Below are positions 22,489-34,156 of a stretch of 64,000 nucleotides of DNA, in pieces. How positions within the stretch are numbered: the stretch's first letter is position 1; each line of letters opens with the position of its first letter. Both the position numbers and the translations under genes were made by a program. The notes beneath the pieces were generated by a model. The model had not been told where the DNA came from. It worked only from the letters and a program-made list of their open reading frames with translations, and ran no database searches. Source of the stretch: Golubevia sp. BC0850 (taxonomy: Eukaryota > Basidiomycota > Exobasidiomycetes > Golubeviales > Golubeviaceae); assembly GCA_012976225.1 (NCBI GenBank), contig JAAVVG010000012.1, positions 186,001-250,000 on the forward strand, read 5' to 3'.

Positions 22489-25293
22489 CTATAGATAAAA
22501 GTTTCTTCTCGAAACACCCATCCTTGGCTGTTGAGATTTATGCAGAATTGAGAACAAGGTTTGGAAGAGCAGAGAAAGTGGAAAAGAGGGTGAGAAATAT
22601 GCAACACGGGAGACTCTTCTTTCGACTCGTCGACCTTTTTCACTCTTATCCAAGTCTATCCTATCACTCACCTTCCATTCGAATTCTACTCCAGCTTCTT
22701 CTTCAGTGCCTCTGCCACTTCTCTTTCTCTTCCTATTGGAACCTTCAGCTTCCTCATTCTCTCCATCCCCATCCCCATCCTCACCACTAATAACCTTTCC
22801 ACCGTCAACTTCTTCTCTAGCTTTCCTTTCTTCTTCCTCTTCTTTCTTAGCTTGATCTTTCCCATCGAAATGAACATCTCCATCCCATTCTCCACTCCCT
22901 TTTGGTAAGCCATTATAAAGTTTCCTAAGTTTCAAAGTGAACCTAGGACCAATTTCTTGTAATTTAGCTTTGTTTTCACTTTTGAATTCATATCTATGAC
23001 GTCTAAAGAAAAGAAAATCTCTTTGATTGTGAGCTGTAATGACTTGTCTACCTTCCAATTCTGGAATTTTTGGGAAAAGGCTTTGAAAAATCTTACCAAC
23101 ATTTAAACCTAAAGAAGTTGTGAAATTGTTTAAAATCAATTCAGGAGTATGATTTGTAGATCTAGCATGACCATAGATTTCTTTACCGAAACTTAAAGAA
23201 GTTAATCTAAAGAAAGCAGTGGGACCATCTGGTAAAGAAACTAAAGTTAAAGAAACTGGGATTTTCTTGTCTTCCCCAATGATTAACAAAGCATTGTAAC
23301 CTCTTGTTCTAGCCCAACCTGAAATCTTTCCAATTCCTGCTCCTTTAGCTTTCGATCTGGCTCGATATTCTGCCCCCGGAAAGATTGATAGTAGTTCGGA
23401 AACGAATTCTCTAACTCGGGTCGAAGGATGTGATCGGGCGTTTGCTGATGATAGATGAGGAGAAGTTGAATTTGATGGCATAGAAGTTGTGATTAGAAGA
23501 GCTGGAGGTGCATGAGGATCATCTAATTCATCAGTTCCTATAGCGGCCGATTGAGCTAGGGAATCTTGTTCTTCTTCTTCTAGGATGGAATTGGAAGTTG
23601 AAGGTCCAGGTCCATCGTGAGTATTTGGAGCTGCTACGATAGCGTTGTTGGCAACCCTTGTGTTTTCGATCGTTCTTGGAATGTTGGCTGCTAATCTTGC
23701 CTGAGATTGAAGAGAGGCGAAGGCAAGAGAGAGAGACGTGAGTGGGTCGAAGTGGATTTTTTGGGACTGAGAGGATTAGAAATTCCATGCCGCTACCCAA
23801 CTGAGCGGTTTATTTGAACAGGGTTTCTGGATCTCTAGTCTTGACACTTGAGAAAGATCAAAGAAAACGATCCTCCTTTGCTCAGATATAAGAGCCCCAT
23901 GTTCTGAAACTTGATGCAGAGCTTCTCATTAGTCGGAAACAAGAACCAAACCTTTCCCCAATGGAAGTTTTTCATCCATATTCACTTAGTATCATCAAAG
24001 CGGCATTCCTTTTGGTACCGCTTGAACCCCGATTGTGGCGATCTAACACTTTCCTCTCTTCCTCCAATCATTACTGCTCTCAACTCCCTTTCTTCTTTCC
24101 TCCAAACAGAAAGACTGAAACAAAAGTCTGAATTGACACGTGATCCCTTTGAGACCATCTTTTACTTGATCGCCCAGAAGGAAAGAAGAGGCATCCGAAA
24201 GTCGACTTTATCAAATTCTTCTCAACAATGAAGAACCCGATGCAAATCTCAGATTCTTCGTCCTCAACTTCCCCAATTTTCTTGTCTTCACTTTGATCTC
24301 AGACAATCATCGTGTTGTTTTTCTGCCTTCATAAAGAAGATGTCTCCGATCCTTTTTCTCCTTCCATGCTCTCCCTGACTCTACCACCTTTGTTCCCTCT
24401 TTACTCTTCTCCAGATCAATCTCCCTCCTGTTCAGAGGCTGTTCTCGGTTCTTCTGTTACATTTTCGAGTCTTGAATCAGGAGTTGTGGAGAGAGTGGTC
24501 GAGGAGTCTGGAAAGAATCAGTTGCGTGGGTCCCGCCTGACTGCCAACTCCGTCAAAACGATAGAAGCAGGTAGACGGCTCTACAAAGACGATCTTACAC
24601 CATTCATCCTTGAAGCAAGGATGGAGGAAGAGAGAAAGGACGGAGGAGGAGAGAGCTCAGAGAGCTGAATCTGGCTTGCCTTCAAAAGTCCCCATTTCTC
24701 TCTTCTCCCTCTCTTGATCCTAATACCTTCTCTCTAGAGAGACCCAAAACTCCTTATAGACTACTTCTCTTCTCTAGGTTCACTACCATCTCAGCCTAGG
24801 CTATTCGAAAAGTCCATCCACTAGAAACCCCACTCTTGTAGTCCTCCGTCTCCCATCTTTCTATAGAGAGCCGGTCTCCTGTAATCTCTCTCCTCTGTAT
24901 GGTACAAACTCAGAAGTGAATGTTGATGAAGGATATTGCACAACATTGGCTTCTGCTATCTACCAGTGAGAAGTCTCAAGGAACACCATGTCTTCTCCCA
25001 GGCCCAAGGTAAGTCATCCCTCCCTTTCTCTCTTCCCTAACCGCTGTATTGATCCCCATCTCTAGAAACTCAATCCACTGACTGATCAGTCCATAGTCCA
25101 TAGCAATAGTACTTACCTTTTTCTTCTCCTTTCCACCCTCTGCTTTTTCCTCCTCTGCTCTCTTGATTCTCTTCTCAAGTTTTGCCTTTGCTTTGTCCTT
25201 TGCATGTTTTCTATAAACTTCTTGCCTCTTGATCTTATTCCCAATATGAGTCACTGACCCTGAAGGCGTAGATTCATCGACTCCTTTTGGCAT
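22489..25293 (-). CDS. RPF1: Ribosome production factor 1 (Brix domain)
   Basis: Nucleolar factor needed for 60S subunit maturation, 414 residues. Exons: 25117-25293, 22672-23700 and 22489-22527. The first exon encodes the basic N-terminus (IGNKIKRQEVYRKH, then a Lys-rich helix). The second resumes in phase with ARLAANIPRTIENTR and carries the Brix domain (EFVSELLSIFPGAEYRAR, SLSFGKEIYGHARSTNHTPE, GRQVITAHNQRDFLFFRRHRY, GPRFTLKLRKL) plus an acidic insert. The third gives the conserved tail PRMGVSRRNFYL. The last two exons alone would lack the N-terminus; the frame and family sequence both support joining them to the exon 1.4 kb upstream. The gene is divergent from the transporter, with 157 bp between start codons. 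Confidence 0.9.
23701..25116 (-). other. RPF1: Unusually long first intron of RPF1 (1416 nt)
   Basis: Donor GTAAGT directly follows the Lys-rich end of exon 1. Acceptor CTCAG precedes the codons for ARLAAN, both in phase 0. The content is pyrimidine-rich on the plus strand around 24660-24960. A plus-strand ORF of 118 codons at 24312-24668 looks like low-complexity chance coding. On the RPF1 strand a UGAUGA (23992-23997) and a CUGA (23882-23885) lie about 110 nt apart with only a weak flanking stem, too little to call a C/D snoRNA. Confidence 0.65.
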
Positions 25294-25450
25294 ATTCAAT
25301 GGAATGAGGTGGTTCGGGAGTTGTGTGGAAATTTCAGCGATCAAGGAGAGGGGAAGATCAAAAAGTCAATATCCCAAAATTCCAATTGCTCGTCAGAAAA
25401 TTTCGAATCGCTCTTTGTTAGTTTTGGTTTCCCAGGCCAAGCTTTATAGA
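25294..25450. promoter_or_regulatory. Short bidirectional promoter between RPF1 and the transporter gene
   Basis: Only 157 bp separate the two divergent start codons, so core promoter elements are probably shared. No specific factor site was recognised. Confidence 0.45.
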
Positions 25451-28400
25451 ATGGATCGAGAGAGAGATTCAGATTTGAATCAATTCAGAAGGAGTTTTCA
25501 TCAACAGGAAGGGACAGAAGGGACAGAAGGGGAAAATTTGACTTCAACTTTGTCAGAGCCAATCTCAATCTCAGCATTCTCCTCAACTTCAAATGATGGT
25601 GGACCTTTATGTTTCCCTGAGACGCCAACTCCACCTTCAAGATTAGCTTCAATATCTCAAATCGATCAACAGACGAACGTGAATGTACTCTCATCCTCAA
25701 CTTCACCTTCAACTCCAACCCGACCAAGATCCAACAATAACAATTCAACCAAACCTCAAAACCCAAACCTCTTTCCCTTAGGAATCGGAAATCCTTCAAG
25801 AATTTCAAATGCGAATCGTAATCAAGCCAGTCCTGCAAGGTCTAGAGCTCAACTTTCCGCTTTCAGCAGTCCTTCAAAAGGTTCGTGAAGAACAAAGGGG
25901 GCTTCCTACCCTTGTTGATGCTTGAACATGCCATCTATGTCATCTTACTGATTCCTTTACCTTTTTTTTTGTTAATCTTCTGATTGAAAGGAATGGCCGT
26001 AGACATAGGAGATTTCCATCTAGATTCCATCGATGAACTTCAAAGAGAACCAATAGCTTCAACTTCAAGACTTCCAGATAATAAAACCTCCCTCTCAGAA
26101 GTTTTAGACCAAGACGATGATTCATTTTCCATTCGTCCCCCATCTTTTGCGGAGGTTAGTTGTAGTATTTCAGACTCGATCCTCAGTCTGTTGCATGTCA
26201 GAGGCTAACCTCTCTTCTCCTTTCAACCCACCCAGTCTCAATTCGCAACCATAGTTCGTAGACAAAGAAAACGCCGAATTTTTTCTCCAACAGAAGCATT
26301 AATAGAAGGAGGAGGTATTATACCACCTTCAGAAGGTTTACGTCATAGAGAAAGAGAAGCTTCAGGCTCAGATTCAATTACAGGAACTCCTAGACCTGAA
26401 AACCGAAAACAACTTCAATTGAAAGCAAGTGGTAGATCGACTGCTATTTCAAACCCCAATGGTTTATCAGAAGAGATTTCAGGAGAAAGAGGAGGTGAAG
26501 AACCGAATGATTCAGGACCTTCAACAATGGGTAGACACGCATGGGAATTCGCAGGTTGGGGTGCAATGACGTTAATAGATTTAACCAATTCAGAATTAAC
26601 TGCTGCAAAACAAAAGATAGAAAGTAGACCCAAACCGATTTTGGGTCAATGGAAAGCAGCTGCTATTGCTGGAAATGCAGTTACGGGTTCCATTTTTTAT
26701 CTACTCCCTGCTGTGATAACAGTTTCTTCAATTTATTCTCCAATTTCAATCTTGATAGCATGTCTTTTGTTATATCCTTTCAGACCAGTCTTGATTGAAT
26801 TATCATCAGCTTTAAGTGTTGCGAATGCAGGGAATTACACTTATCTTTTAAACGTAACAGTTTCTAAAAGTTTGGCTTTATTAGCTGCTGCTCTAACACT
26901 TTTGGATGCTATCTGTACTGGAGCTGTAAGTGCTGCAACTGCAGCTTCTTACTTGGCTGCTGAAACTTCAACTTTAAGTTCAACTTTAATCACAATACTT
27001 TTGGTAACAGGTCTTTGTATCATTTGTCTGGTTGGGTTGAAAGATTCTTCAACTTTAGCTTTAGGAATGGTTAGTCTTCATATGTTGACTATGATGATTT
27101 TGGTAATTGGAGGTGCTGTCACTTGGGCTATGAATGGAAATCAAATTATCAAGAGTAATTGGGATTTAGCAAGAGAAGCAACGCTGTTTGCTAGAACTGA
27201 TGGAAATTCTACAACTCCAGAAAATGTTCAAGCGGTTTCATCACTACTTGGAGATAAATCAATAGCAAAACAAATATTTGACGGTACAGCGATTGCTTTC
27301 GTTGGTTTGACTGGGTTTGAAACAACTCCTTCTTATGTCACAAGTGTTAAACATGGGAAATTTCCAGCTGCTTTGAGAAATCTTCATTGGGCTATTTTGG
27401 TGAGTCTCTCAATTTTCCGTTCTTTTTCAGTTTGCCTTTCTTCTATAGCTGACCCCCCTTTTTTCTTCCCAGCTAACTGAAGCTCCAATCATGTTGATGG
27501 TTCTAGCGAATCTACCTCTAGAAACACTTCTCGGAATCGGTGGAACTGGAGCTAGTGCCAATATCTTAGCTCTACTCGGATCCGTAGTTGGAAAAGGTCA
27601 ATGGTTAAAAACCTTGGTGATCGTCGATGCTGCTTTGGTATTGTCGGGAGGAATTATGACTGGGCTGATCGCAGCCTGTTCAGTCATAGACGCTTTGAGG
27701 AGGTAAGGTCCAAAGCTTTCTTTTTCCAATTAATTCGTTTTCTCAACCTTTTATCGCTGAAACTGAATCATCAACCCATTCTTCTTCTCTCTTTCAGCGA
27801 TCTTGTAGTTCCACAATTCCTCTCACGTCAACTTCCAACTGGAGCTCCACATTTCTCAATCCTCTTATTCTTAAGTCTAACTTTAATCCTTTGCGCTTCA
27901 AGTTCTTTTTCTCTTTCAACTTTATCCTCAATTTTTTCCGTGACTTTTTTAATGGTCATGACACTCTTTTCGATTACACTTTTACTCTTGAAATATAGTC
28001 GACCATCTTTACCTCGATCCGTCAATTCTTCTCTTCTAATGGTTATTTCTGCTTTCTCAGTAGGCTCTATCTCATTAGCTGGAAATATATCTTTAAGTCC
28101 AAGTATGCTAACTCAATTTCTCATCTATTGGGGCATTTTGAGTTTGGTTCTTTTGACACTTGACAATAAGATTGTGTTGGCTAGACTTATTATTTGGTTA
28201 GGAGATCAAAGTGGTTGGAATAGTCTGAGATTTAGAACTAGTTGGTTAGGTAGAAAATTCGGTGTTGGAGGATTGAATAAGAGGTTAATTAGATGGATCA
28301 GAAGAGAAAGAAGACCTCCGGTTGTGAGTATAATCTTTCAAGTTCCCTTTCTTCTGGGACTCAGAGATGCTTTTTTCTCGTCTCTTTGACTCTAATCCCT

Positions 28401-28774
28401 TTTTTTCACCCTTCCTTTCTTTCTTTTCTGCTATCCACAGATCTACTTCACTAAAACGGATGAGTTGAGTCACCTCATCAGCGCTTTAATGTACGTGAAA
28501 TCTAACGAAGATACTTCCAGAGTCATCTTGGTTCATTGTTTCACTAGCGTTGATCAAATTCACTCGGAACTAGAAAGTAACATGCAACTCACTGATGAGA
28601 GTTTTCCAACTATCAGTGAGTCGACATTTCTTTTCAAACAGAGGATGAAGGATTACTGATTTTGCCACCCGCTTGCTTTTCTTCTGCTCTAGCTGTCGAT
28701 CTTGTCTTCGGTAAGCTTCTTCTATCTTTCCCAGAATTGATGGAGATTGTTCGAGCTGACTTTCTCCTGTCTCT

Positions 28775-28816
<42 letters not shown>

Positions 28817-28976
28817 CCAAGCTCCTTTCACCCCTCAAGTCGTTGAAGCTCTTTCTACTAAGCTGAAAGTTCCCCTCACTCGTTGTTTCCTCTCTTGCCC
28901 TAGAAAGGGTAGCAAGGTTGCAAATCATGGGCTGGCTAGTTACGGTGGTGTTAGAATCATTCAAGATTCTTTTTGA
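25451..28976 (+). CDS. APC-superfamily amino acid/polyamine-type transporter with cytosolic tails
   Basis: A multi-pass transporter of 955 residues. Exons: 25451-25880, 25991-26154, 26236-27399, 27473-27702, 27798-28323, 28441-28615, 28693-28710 and 28816-28976. About 330 residues of Ser/Asn-rich cytosolic N-terminus precede the membrane core. The core starts at AAAIAGNAVTGSIFYLLPAV, the unwound first-helix region typical of the APC fold. It continues through SVANAGNYTYLLNV and AIAFVGLTGFETTPSY, the sixth-helix region of cationic amino acid transporter relatives. About twelve hydrophobic segments end near the codons at 28200. A soluble C-terminal domain of about 150 residues follows (TDELSHLISALMYVKSNEDT, QVVEALSTKLKVPLTRCFL). 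An 18-nt exon lies within it. The substrate cannot be read from sequence; plasma membrane or vacuole are both possible. Confidence 0.83.
28779..28813 (+). repeat. (CT)n microsatellite inside the last intron of the transporter
   Basis: An uninterrupted CT dinucleotide run of about 17 units directly abuts the AG acceptor and doubles as its polypyrimidine tract. Confidence 0.9.
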
Positions 28977-29882
28977 GTGAAATGCTATTTCGCTCTGTAA
29001 ATTTCCAAGTCTCTTTACACAACTTTAGATACCCTCAATAATGATGTCTTCGATCGCTCACGCTGTTCCGAGGTAGTTGCAATTATCTGAAGACGTAGAT
29101 GACCTGGTTAGAGGTTCATTAAGCTCTTCTATTGATAAGAAGTCATCCCCCAAGTCAGCGTATGAGTAGGTGGGAGTCGATGGGAACCTGGGAGACGTTC
29201 AAAGTATGATCCAATGAGACCCAATTTTCGTTCGAAGGACAAGGTATTGGAATAGTGAAACAGAAGAGAGGAGGCCCTAGAGGGTGTCGGTTCATGCGAA
29301 GAGCTAGTCTCTGATTAATCGCTAAAGTTTTTTCAGCCTAAAGTCCAGAGGTAGAAATGAAGTCAAGTAGTGCGGTATCAGTACGAAGACTTGGATACTT
29401 TGGTCTCTCGGGAGAGCTTCGAGGTGAGGAGGGGCTGTAAAGTCAAGTCAAATCAAAATCCCACCTCGAGCAAGAAAGATCTTTTGAGGTTTCTCCTCGT
29501 CGATTCATCACAGTACCAAAAGGCTCGATCTCAAACAGAGGCTTGGGAATGAACAGCAGTCTCGTGTTTTTCGGAAAGCCCTTATTCTTGTATAAGATCG
29601 AAAATTGAGCTCTTCTCCCTTCTCCTTCCAGTTCCCAAAACGCTTCAGTCAATCCCCACGCCGAAGACTCCTTCTATTTGCAAGTAGGCCTATAAGACAA
29701 AGCCAAACATTGACATCGATCCTGGTTTTGAAGCTTGATCATCGAGGCCAAGAACAGATCCACTCAAAAGTCGACAGGCAGTTTTCTCCTTTCGATTCAT
29801 CTCCAACTGAAAGAGAAAGAGAGGATGATTTGAGGTCAGTTGGAATCCTACTCTCTTCCACTCAAATCTGAGGGTCTCGCGT
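28977..29882. other. Intergenic region of about 0.9 kb
   Basis: Between the transporter and the decayed F-box/LRR-like locus. The ORFs here are short and show no family signal. I see nothing functional. Confidence 0.45.
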
Positions 29883-30978
29883 CTACTCACCTGTTTTTCC
29901 TGCTTCCCAGGTCTTGAGCTTCACCTTGCCACTTTCGATCAGCTCGTTCCCTTCCAAGACTTCCTTTGCCTCTTTCCAAAGTTTGAGCGACCGCGGAGAC
30001 GCTGTCACTAAACCTTGAATGTTGATTGGTCTAGATGAAACTACCATTTCATCGAGATCTAGAAGACGTTTGCTCGAGAGAATATTTGATAACAAAGTCT
30101 CTTCTGTGAAGTCTTGGTCCCGAGGATTGGATTCGTCAAAACAGTGAAGATTTAGATGGAGCACCTCGACGCTTGATAAGGAGGCAACCAGCTCCTCTCT
30201 CTGCATCATTCTCAGTAGAAACCCGTCCAAACTCAAGATCTTCAGTGCCTTGAATTTCGAGAAATGCGAACTCAGGGAGTTTGCGTAAGTGATGTTGACA
30301 AGTCGAAGATGCTCGATTGAGGAATGAGATTCGGCGAGACGTAAGAGGAAGTCCACTGAAACTTGAGATGTTGTCCTTGCTCCAGAGTTGGTAGACACAT
30401 TTCCACCTATGACTTCCAACGAATCGAGAGACCGAGTAACCTGAAAGAAGTGATAAATTGCTGCTGTCTCCAAGTTTTCCCCCACCAAGCTATTCTCTTC
30501 ACCTCTCCATCTTTTCCATCCTCTTGGTTGATGGAACCATCATCCCAGATAATCAGGGGTCTCAGAGCTAGCTGCTTGGCGTTTGATAGACCTCTGGAGG
30601 TTTCCGAGTACTCCAACAGATAAGTGAAGGAACGAGAGTCAGTGCCTGCTCTCATTCGACTTCTATGTACTGATAGAACTTTCAGCAGCCTATTAACTTT
30701 CGATTCATCGACCTGACTCACCTCTTCTTCTTCTTCAAACAATGCCTTTGAGGCGGTTGACGATTGATCAAGTGAAAGGCGAGATTGAATCCGATGTCTT
30801 CCGTTCCTTCAGTCTCGAGTGCTGTTTGCAGAGAGACCTTGCAATGTTGTAAGAGGCTCTTAGATGATCCAAGGTAAATGAAAGATGAGTAAGAGGTTGC
30901 CAGAGGTTGCCAGGAGACCAGGAATAGACAACCTTCGGAATCAGAGCTGGGCCCCGCTCTCTTGCCTCTCAGACTCAC
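29883..30978 (-). pseudogene. F-box/leucine-rich-like gene, frame-disrupted; paralogue of the locus at the right edge
   Basis: Leucine-rich repeat-like protein fragments in two frames. The upstream part has LLEYSETSRGLSNAKQLALR and IIWDDGSIN. The downstream part has GENLETAAIYHFFQVTRSLD, SVDFLLRLAESHSSIEHLRL and SKFKALKILSLDG. Aligned to the copy at 62.6-64 kb, the DNA around 30520 lacks one base (AACAACAGAGG there, AACCAAGAGG here), which moves the reading frame. The rest of the alignment stays co-linear, so this is a real indel or a base error, not an intron. The N-terminal part near 30750-30980 is unclear. The family may be F-box proteins acting in ubiquitin ligases, but this is inference from the leucine-rich pattern. 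If only one error separates the frames, the gene could be intact in the organism. Confidence 0.6.
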
Positions 30979-32364
30979 CTTGAGATCTCAAGACGAGAGT
31001 GACTTTCTGAGGTTACTCTCCTTGAATGTCTCTCGACGAAATTCTACCTTTGAGTAGAGGAATGCTGAAATCGATGTGATGGTTTCTAAAGGAAGGAGCG
31101 GAACATTGACTTATACTCTTGACCATACCACTCACATAACACATTCTTCATCCAATTCTTCATCTTTGATTCCTTAAACCTGCATCAAAGCTCAATCCTG
31201 TTGTAGTCCGCTCTGAGAACCCAGAGGAGAGGGGAAAAGAGGAAGAGACTCTCGCAGGAGGTACAAGTATGTAACTCCCTCAAGATGCTCGAGTAAGACT
31301 TTCCTCTCCCTCTGATCAGCTCAGCCGATAATATATCAGACCCACAAGCCCAATCTCAGAATATGATTCCCTCTCTGAGTCTTGAAGGAGAGCTGGAAAG
31401 ATGGAAGAGGCCTATCACTCAATCAGTCCTCCAACTCGGAAGACAAGGAAGGATGACGCAGGATGCCGATCAACTCGTGGGCTGGGAAAGATGTGGATAG
31501 GGTTACTTGAGGAAGATACAAACAATGGTAGAGTTGGAAAGGGCGTTTGATCGTAGGGGTGGTGAGTTGAGAGTTGTCAGAATTTAGAAGTCGAGGTGCT
31601 AGACGAGGTGAGATGAGAGAGCTGGATTAATGCCTATCAGAGAAGGCTCAGAGGTGTCAGGGATGGTCTCGGAAGGTCTCGGAGGGTTAGCTACAAGAGG
31701 AGAGACTCGAGCCTTCCTTTGGCCAGAAGGCGAGAAGCATGGAGGGGCAGGAAGAGGCAAGAAACACTCTTCTGAAGACCGTGTCAATTTTTATTTCGAG
31801 AAACAGATACAGATTACAGATTGTGAGAAAGGAGGGCTATAGGTAGGGAGGGGAAGAAAAATTGAGGTTAATAATGCAATGGAAAGAAAGACAAAGCGGA
31901 GGAAGGAAATCCGAGGGATAAGAGCGTAGGATCTTTCACGTCAACCCAGGAAGAAGATGAGAGGCTCTCTTGATTTGTTCCTTGAGAATCGGTTCTGAGG
32001 GAAGGGGGCTTGGTGTTGGCTGTGGAGTACAAAATGGAGTCTACAAATACTACTAAACTTGTTTGTTTTTGATTTTTAGATTGTGTTCTTTGGGCTAAGG
32101 GAGGTTTATAAGTGAGAGGACTTGACGAAAGTTGAGAATGGCAAAAAGTGCGGGAGGAAGAAACAAAAGACTAAGTGCATTTGATTGATTTTGAAGAAGA
32201 AAGGATGCAACTTGATGAAATAGGAGAAATGGAAAGTAATTTGGAGAAAGGGAGAGAGACATACTTAGGCATAAAACTTGAATGTGGAATTAAATGTTTT
32301 GATGATTCGACTTTTGCTGTTTTGACGGCTTGTAGCATTTGGTTCTGGTTGACTTGTCGCACCT
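30979..32364. other. Gene-poor stretch of about 1.4 kb
   Basis: Purine-rich on the plus strand, with no coherent ORF, RNA gene or repeat. It probably holds the 5' flank of the decayed F-box-like locus and the 3' flank of CAF40. Confidence 0.45.
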
Positions 32365-34156
32365 TCACGATTCGACACGATCAGATAAGTTGAGGAGGAG
32401 AGTCGCCAGGCAACGTTTTGTGATCTGAAGGAGAGGCAAGAGATGCGAGGGGAAATGTTAGAGAAAGGGAGGCTGGAGTTCGAAAGTAGGTCAACACTCA
32501 CATGGTCGTTTTTGAGCAGTTGAGAGAAAGTGGCGTCCCTGAGAGGACCTGGAAGACAAGCTCTAAGAGCTTCTCTAGCTCTGTTGGGTGGGAAGCCAGG
32601 GAAGGAGAAGATCAGAAACAGGCTCCAAGGCTCGTGACAGCGCGAGTGAGTTGAAAAATACACCAGTACTAACCTTGGATTATCACTCAACCTCAAATAA
32701 CATCTTACAACATGTTTGAGCAATCTGACAGCTTGACTTTCTGTGATCTGAACGACCATGTTGCTGAGAACAGTTCCAACTGCGTAGAACCTTTCATAAG
32801 TTTGACAGATGTAGGCCAATCCCATGTCATCTAGAAGGATCTTCTGGACGATAAAGATAGCTACTGTTTTTGAAAGCTCCGATCCAGTCTCCATAATGCG
32901 AAGACAGAGTGGAATGATCTCCGTAGAGAGTAAGAACGTGATGACATCTGCATTGTCATTCTGTTTGACTAGAGCTCCGATGACTCCTAGAGAGGTCAGA
33001 CGAAGATATTCAAAAGGTCTCGTTTTTGAGGTCGTGTTGAGGAAAGGGTATAGGAATAGAGGTATGTGGGCTACGACAGGGAGACGAAAACGGGGGTCAG
33101 AGCTGGAAAAGTGAATGTATGCCCCTTTCCGTCGCCGGCTTACCTCCTAAGAAGAGACCTCTTGTTTCTCCATGACTAGCAACACATTGAAGTAGAGCTA
33201 AAGCGTTGCATACTCGATTGGAGGCGTGAGCAGTAAGGGTTGGAGGAGACAGGAGCGGATAGACTGAGATGATCTCTTGAAGCAGAGAAGGGATTACGCC
33301 TAAGAGGTGTGGGGGGGGGTCCAAATCACAGAATGGAAGAAAGTAAAATCAGAACTCTGTGATAATTGATAGACTGATCCAGTCCGGAAGAAGAAAGCAA
33401 GAGGTCATGCCAAGGGAGCACTCGACCTTCTTCCTCCTTCTGCTCCCGGACAAGCTCTTCAAGTCTTCTCCCGGTCCCAAAAGATGCTTCGTCGAAGGAT
33501 TGATTGAGTCTTCGCTCTACTTTCTTTTCTTGCTGCCCTGATCAGAGAGACTCACCGAAACTGTGCCATAAGACAAGAGCCAGATCTTCGTATTGTTCCC
33601 TCTTCTTACTGAGTTCCAACAAAGCATGTTCTCTCTGAGCATTACTTCCAGGTAGATTGTTCGCCTGATCTTTCACTTGATTTGCGTCTTCTGGAGTGTT
33701 TGGATCTTTGTTGCCATTGGAAGAGGAGGATGAAGAGGAGTTGGTGTTGGGAGCAGCAGCGTTGGGATCTGGCCTCTGGCAAAGCTGAGTGATCAAGTGA
33801 TAGACGGAGAGAGCAGTCGTTGGAGTACCTCCTGGACCAGTTCCACCTGCGATCTTTGGACCAGGAGCAGGAGCTGGTCCAGCACTTGATAGCAGAGAAC
33901 CAGCTCCATTTCCTCCCAAAGCGTTGGCTCCCATCATGCTTGAATTACTCATTCCATTCCCACTGCTACTGCTGTTGCCACCATTTGCTGCATTTGGAGA
34001 AGATGATCTTTGAGATGGAGATAGAGCAAGGGCTAGATCAATGCCATGAAGAGATGAAGAAGCTGAATTCGAGTTGGGGTGAAGAGAGTGACTGTTTCCA
34101 TTTCCTGAGTGCTGCTGCTGCTGAGGTGGTTGAGGTTGAGATTGATGTTGATTCAT
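32365..34156 (-). CDS. CAF40: CCR4-NOT complex subunit CAF40/CNOT9 (Rcd1-like)
   Basis: Armadillo-type scaffold subunit of the CCR4-NOT deadenylase, 430 residues, acting in mRNA decay and translational repression. Exons: 33556-34156, 33144-33299, 32674-33070, 32502-32580 and 32365-32424. The first 140 or so residues are Gln/Asn/Ser/Gly-rich. The conserved core then begins at [11 protein letters not shown] and runs through [102 protein letters not shown] and REALRACLP, ending [15 protein letters not shown]. This is nearly the full length of the family core, and every exon phase agrees. The low-complexity N-terminus resembles that of yeast Caf40 in kind. Confidence 0.94.

Noticed and set aside
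23882-23997. Possible C/D-box snoRNA in the RPF1 intron (UGAUGA and CUGA on the minus strand)
   Set aside because: The base before the C box is U, the flanking stem is only about four pairs with a bulge, and no guide match was recognised. Kept only as a note.
24312-24668. Plus-strand ORF of 118 codons inside the long RPF1 intron
   Set aside because: Low-complexity Ser/Glu composition, no family signal and no splice context. Most likely chance.
28977-29882. Search for mobile elements in the gene-poor stretches
   Set aside because: No terminal repeats, target-site duplications or transposase-like coding were visible here or in the other intergenic regions.
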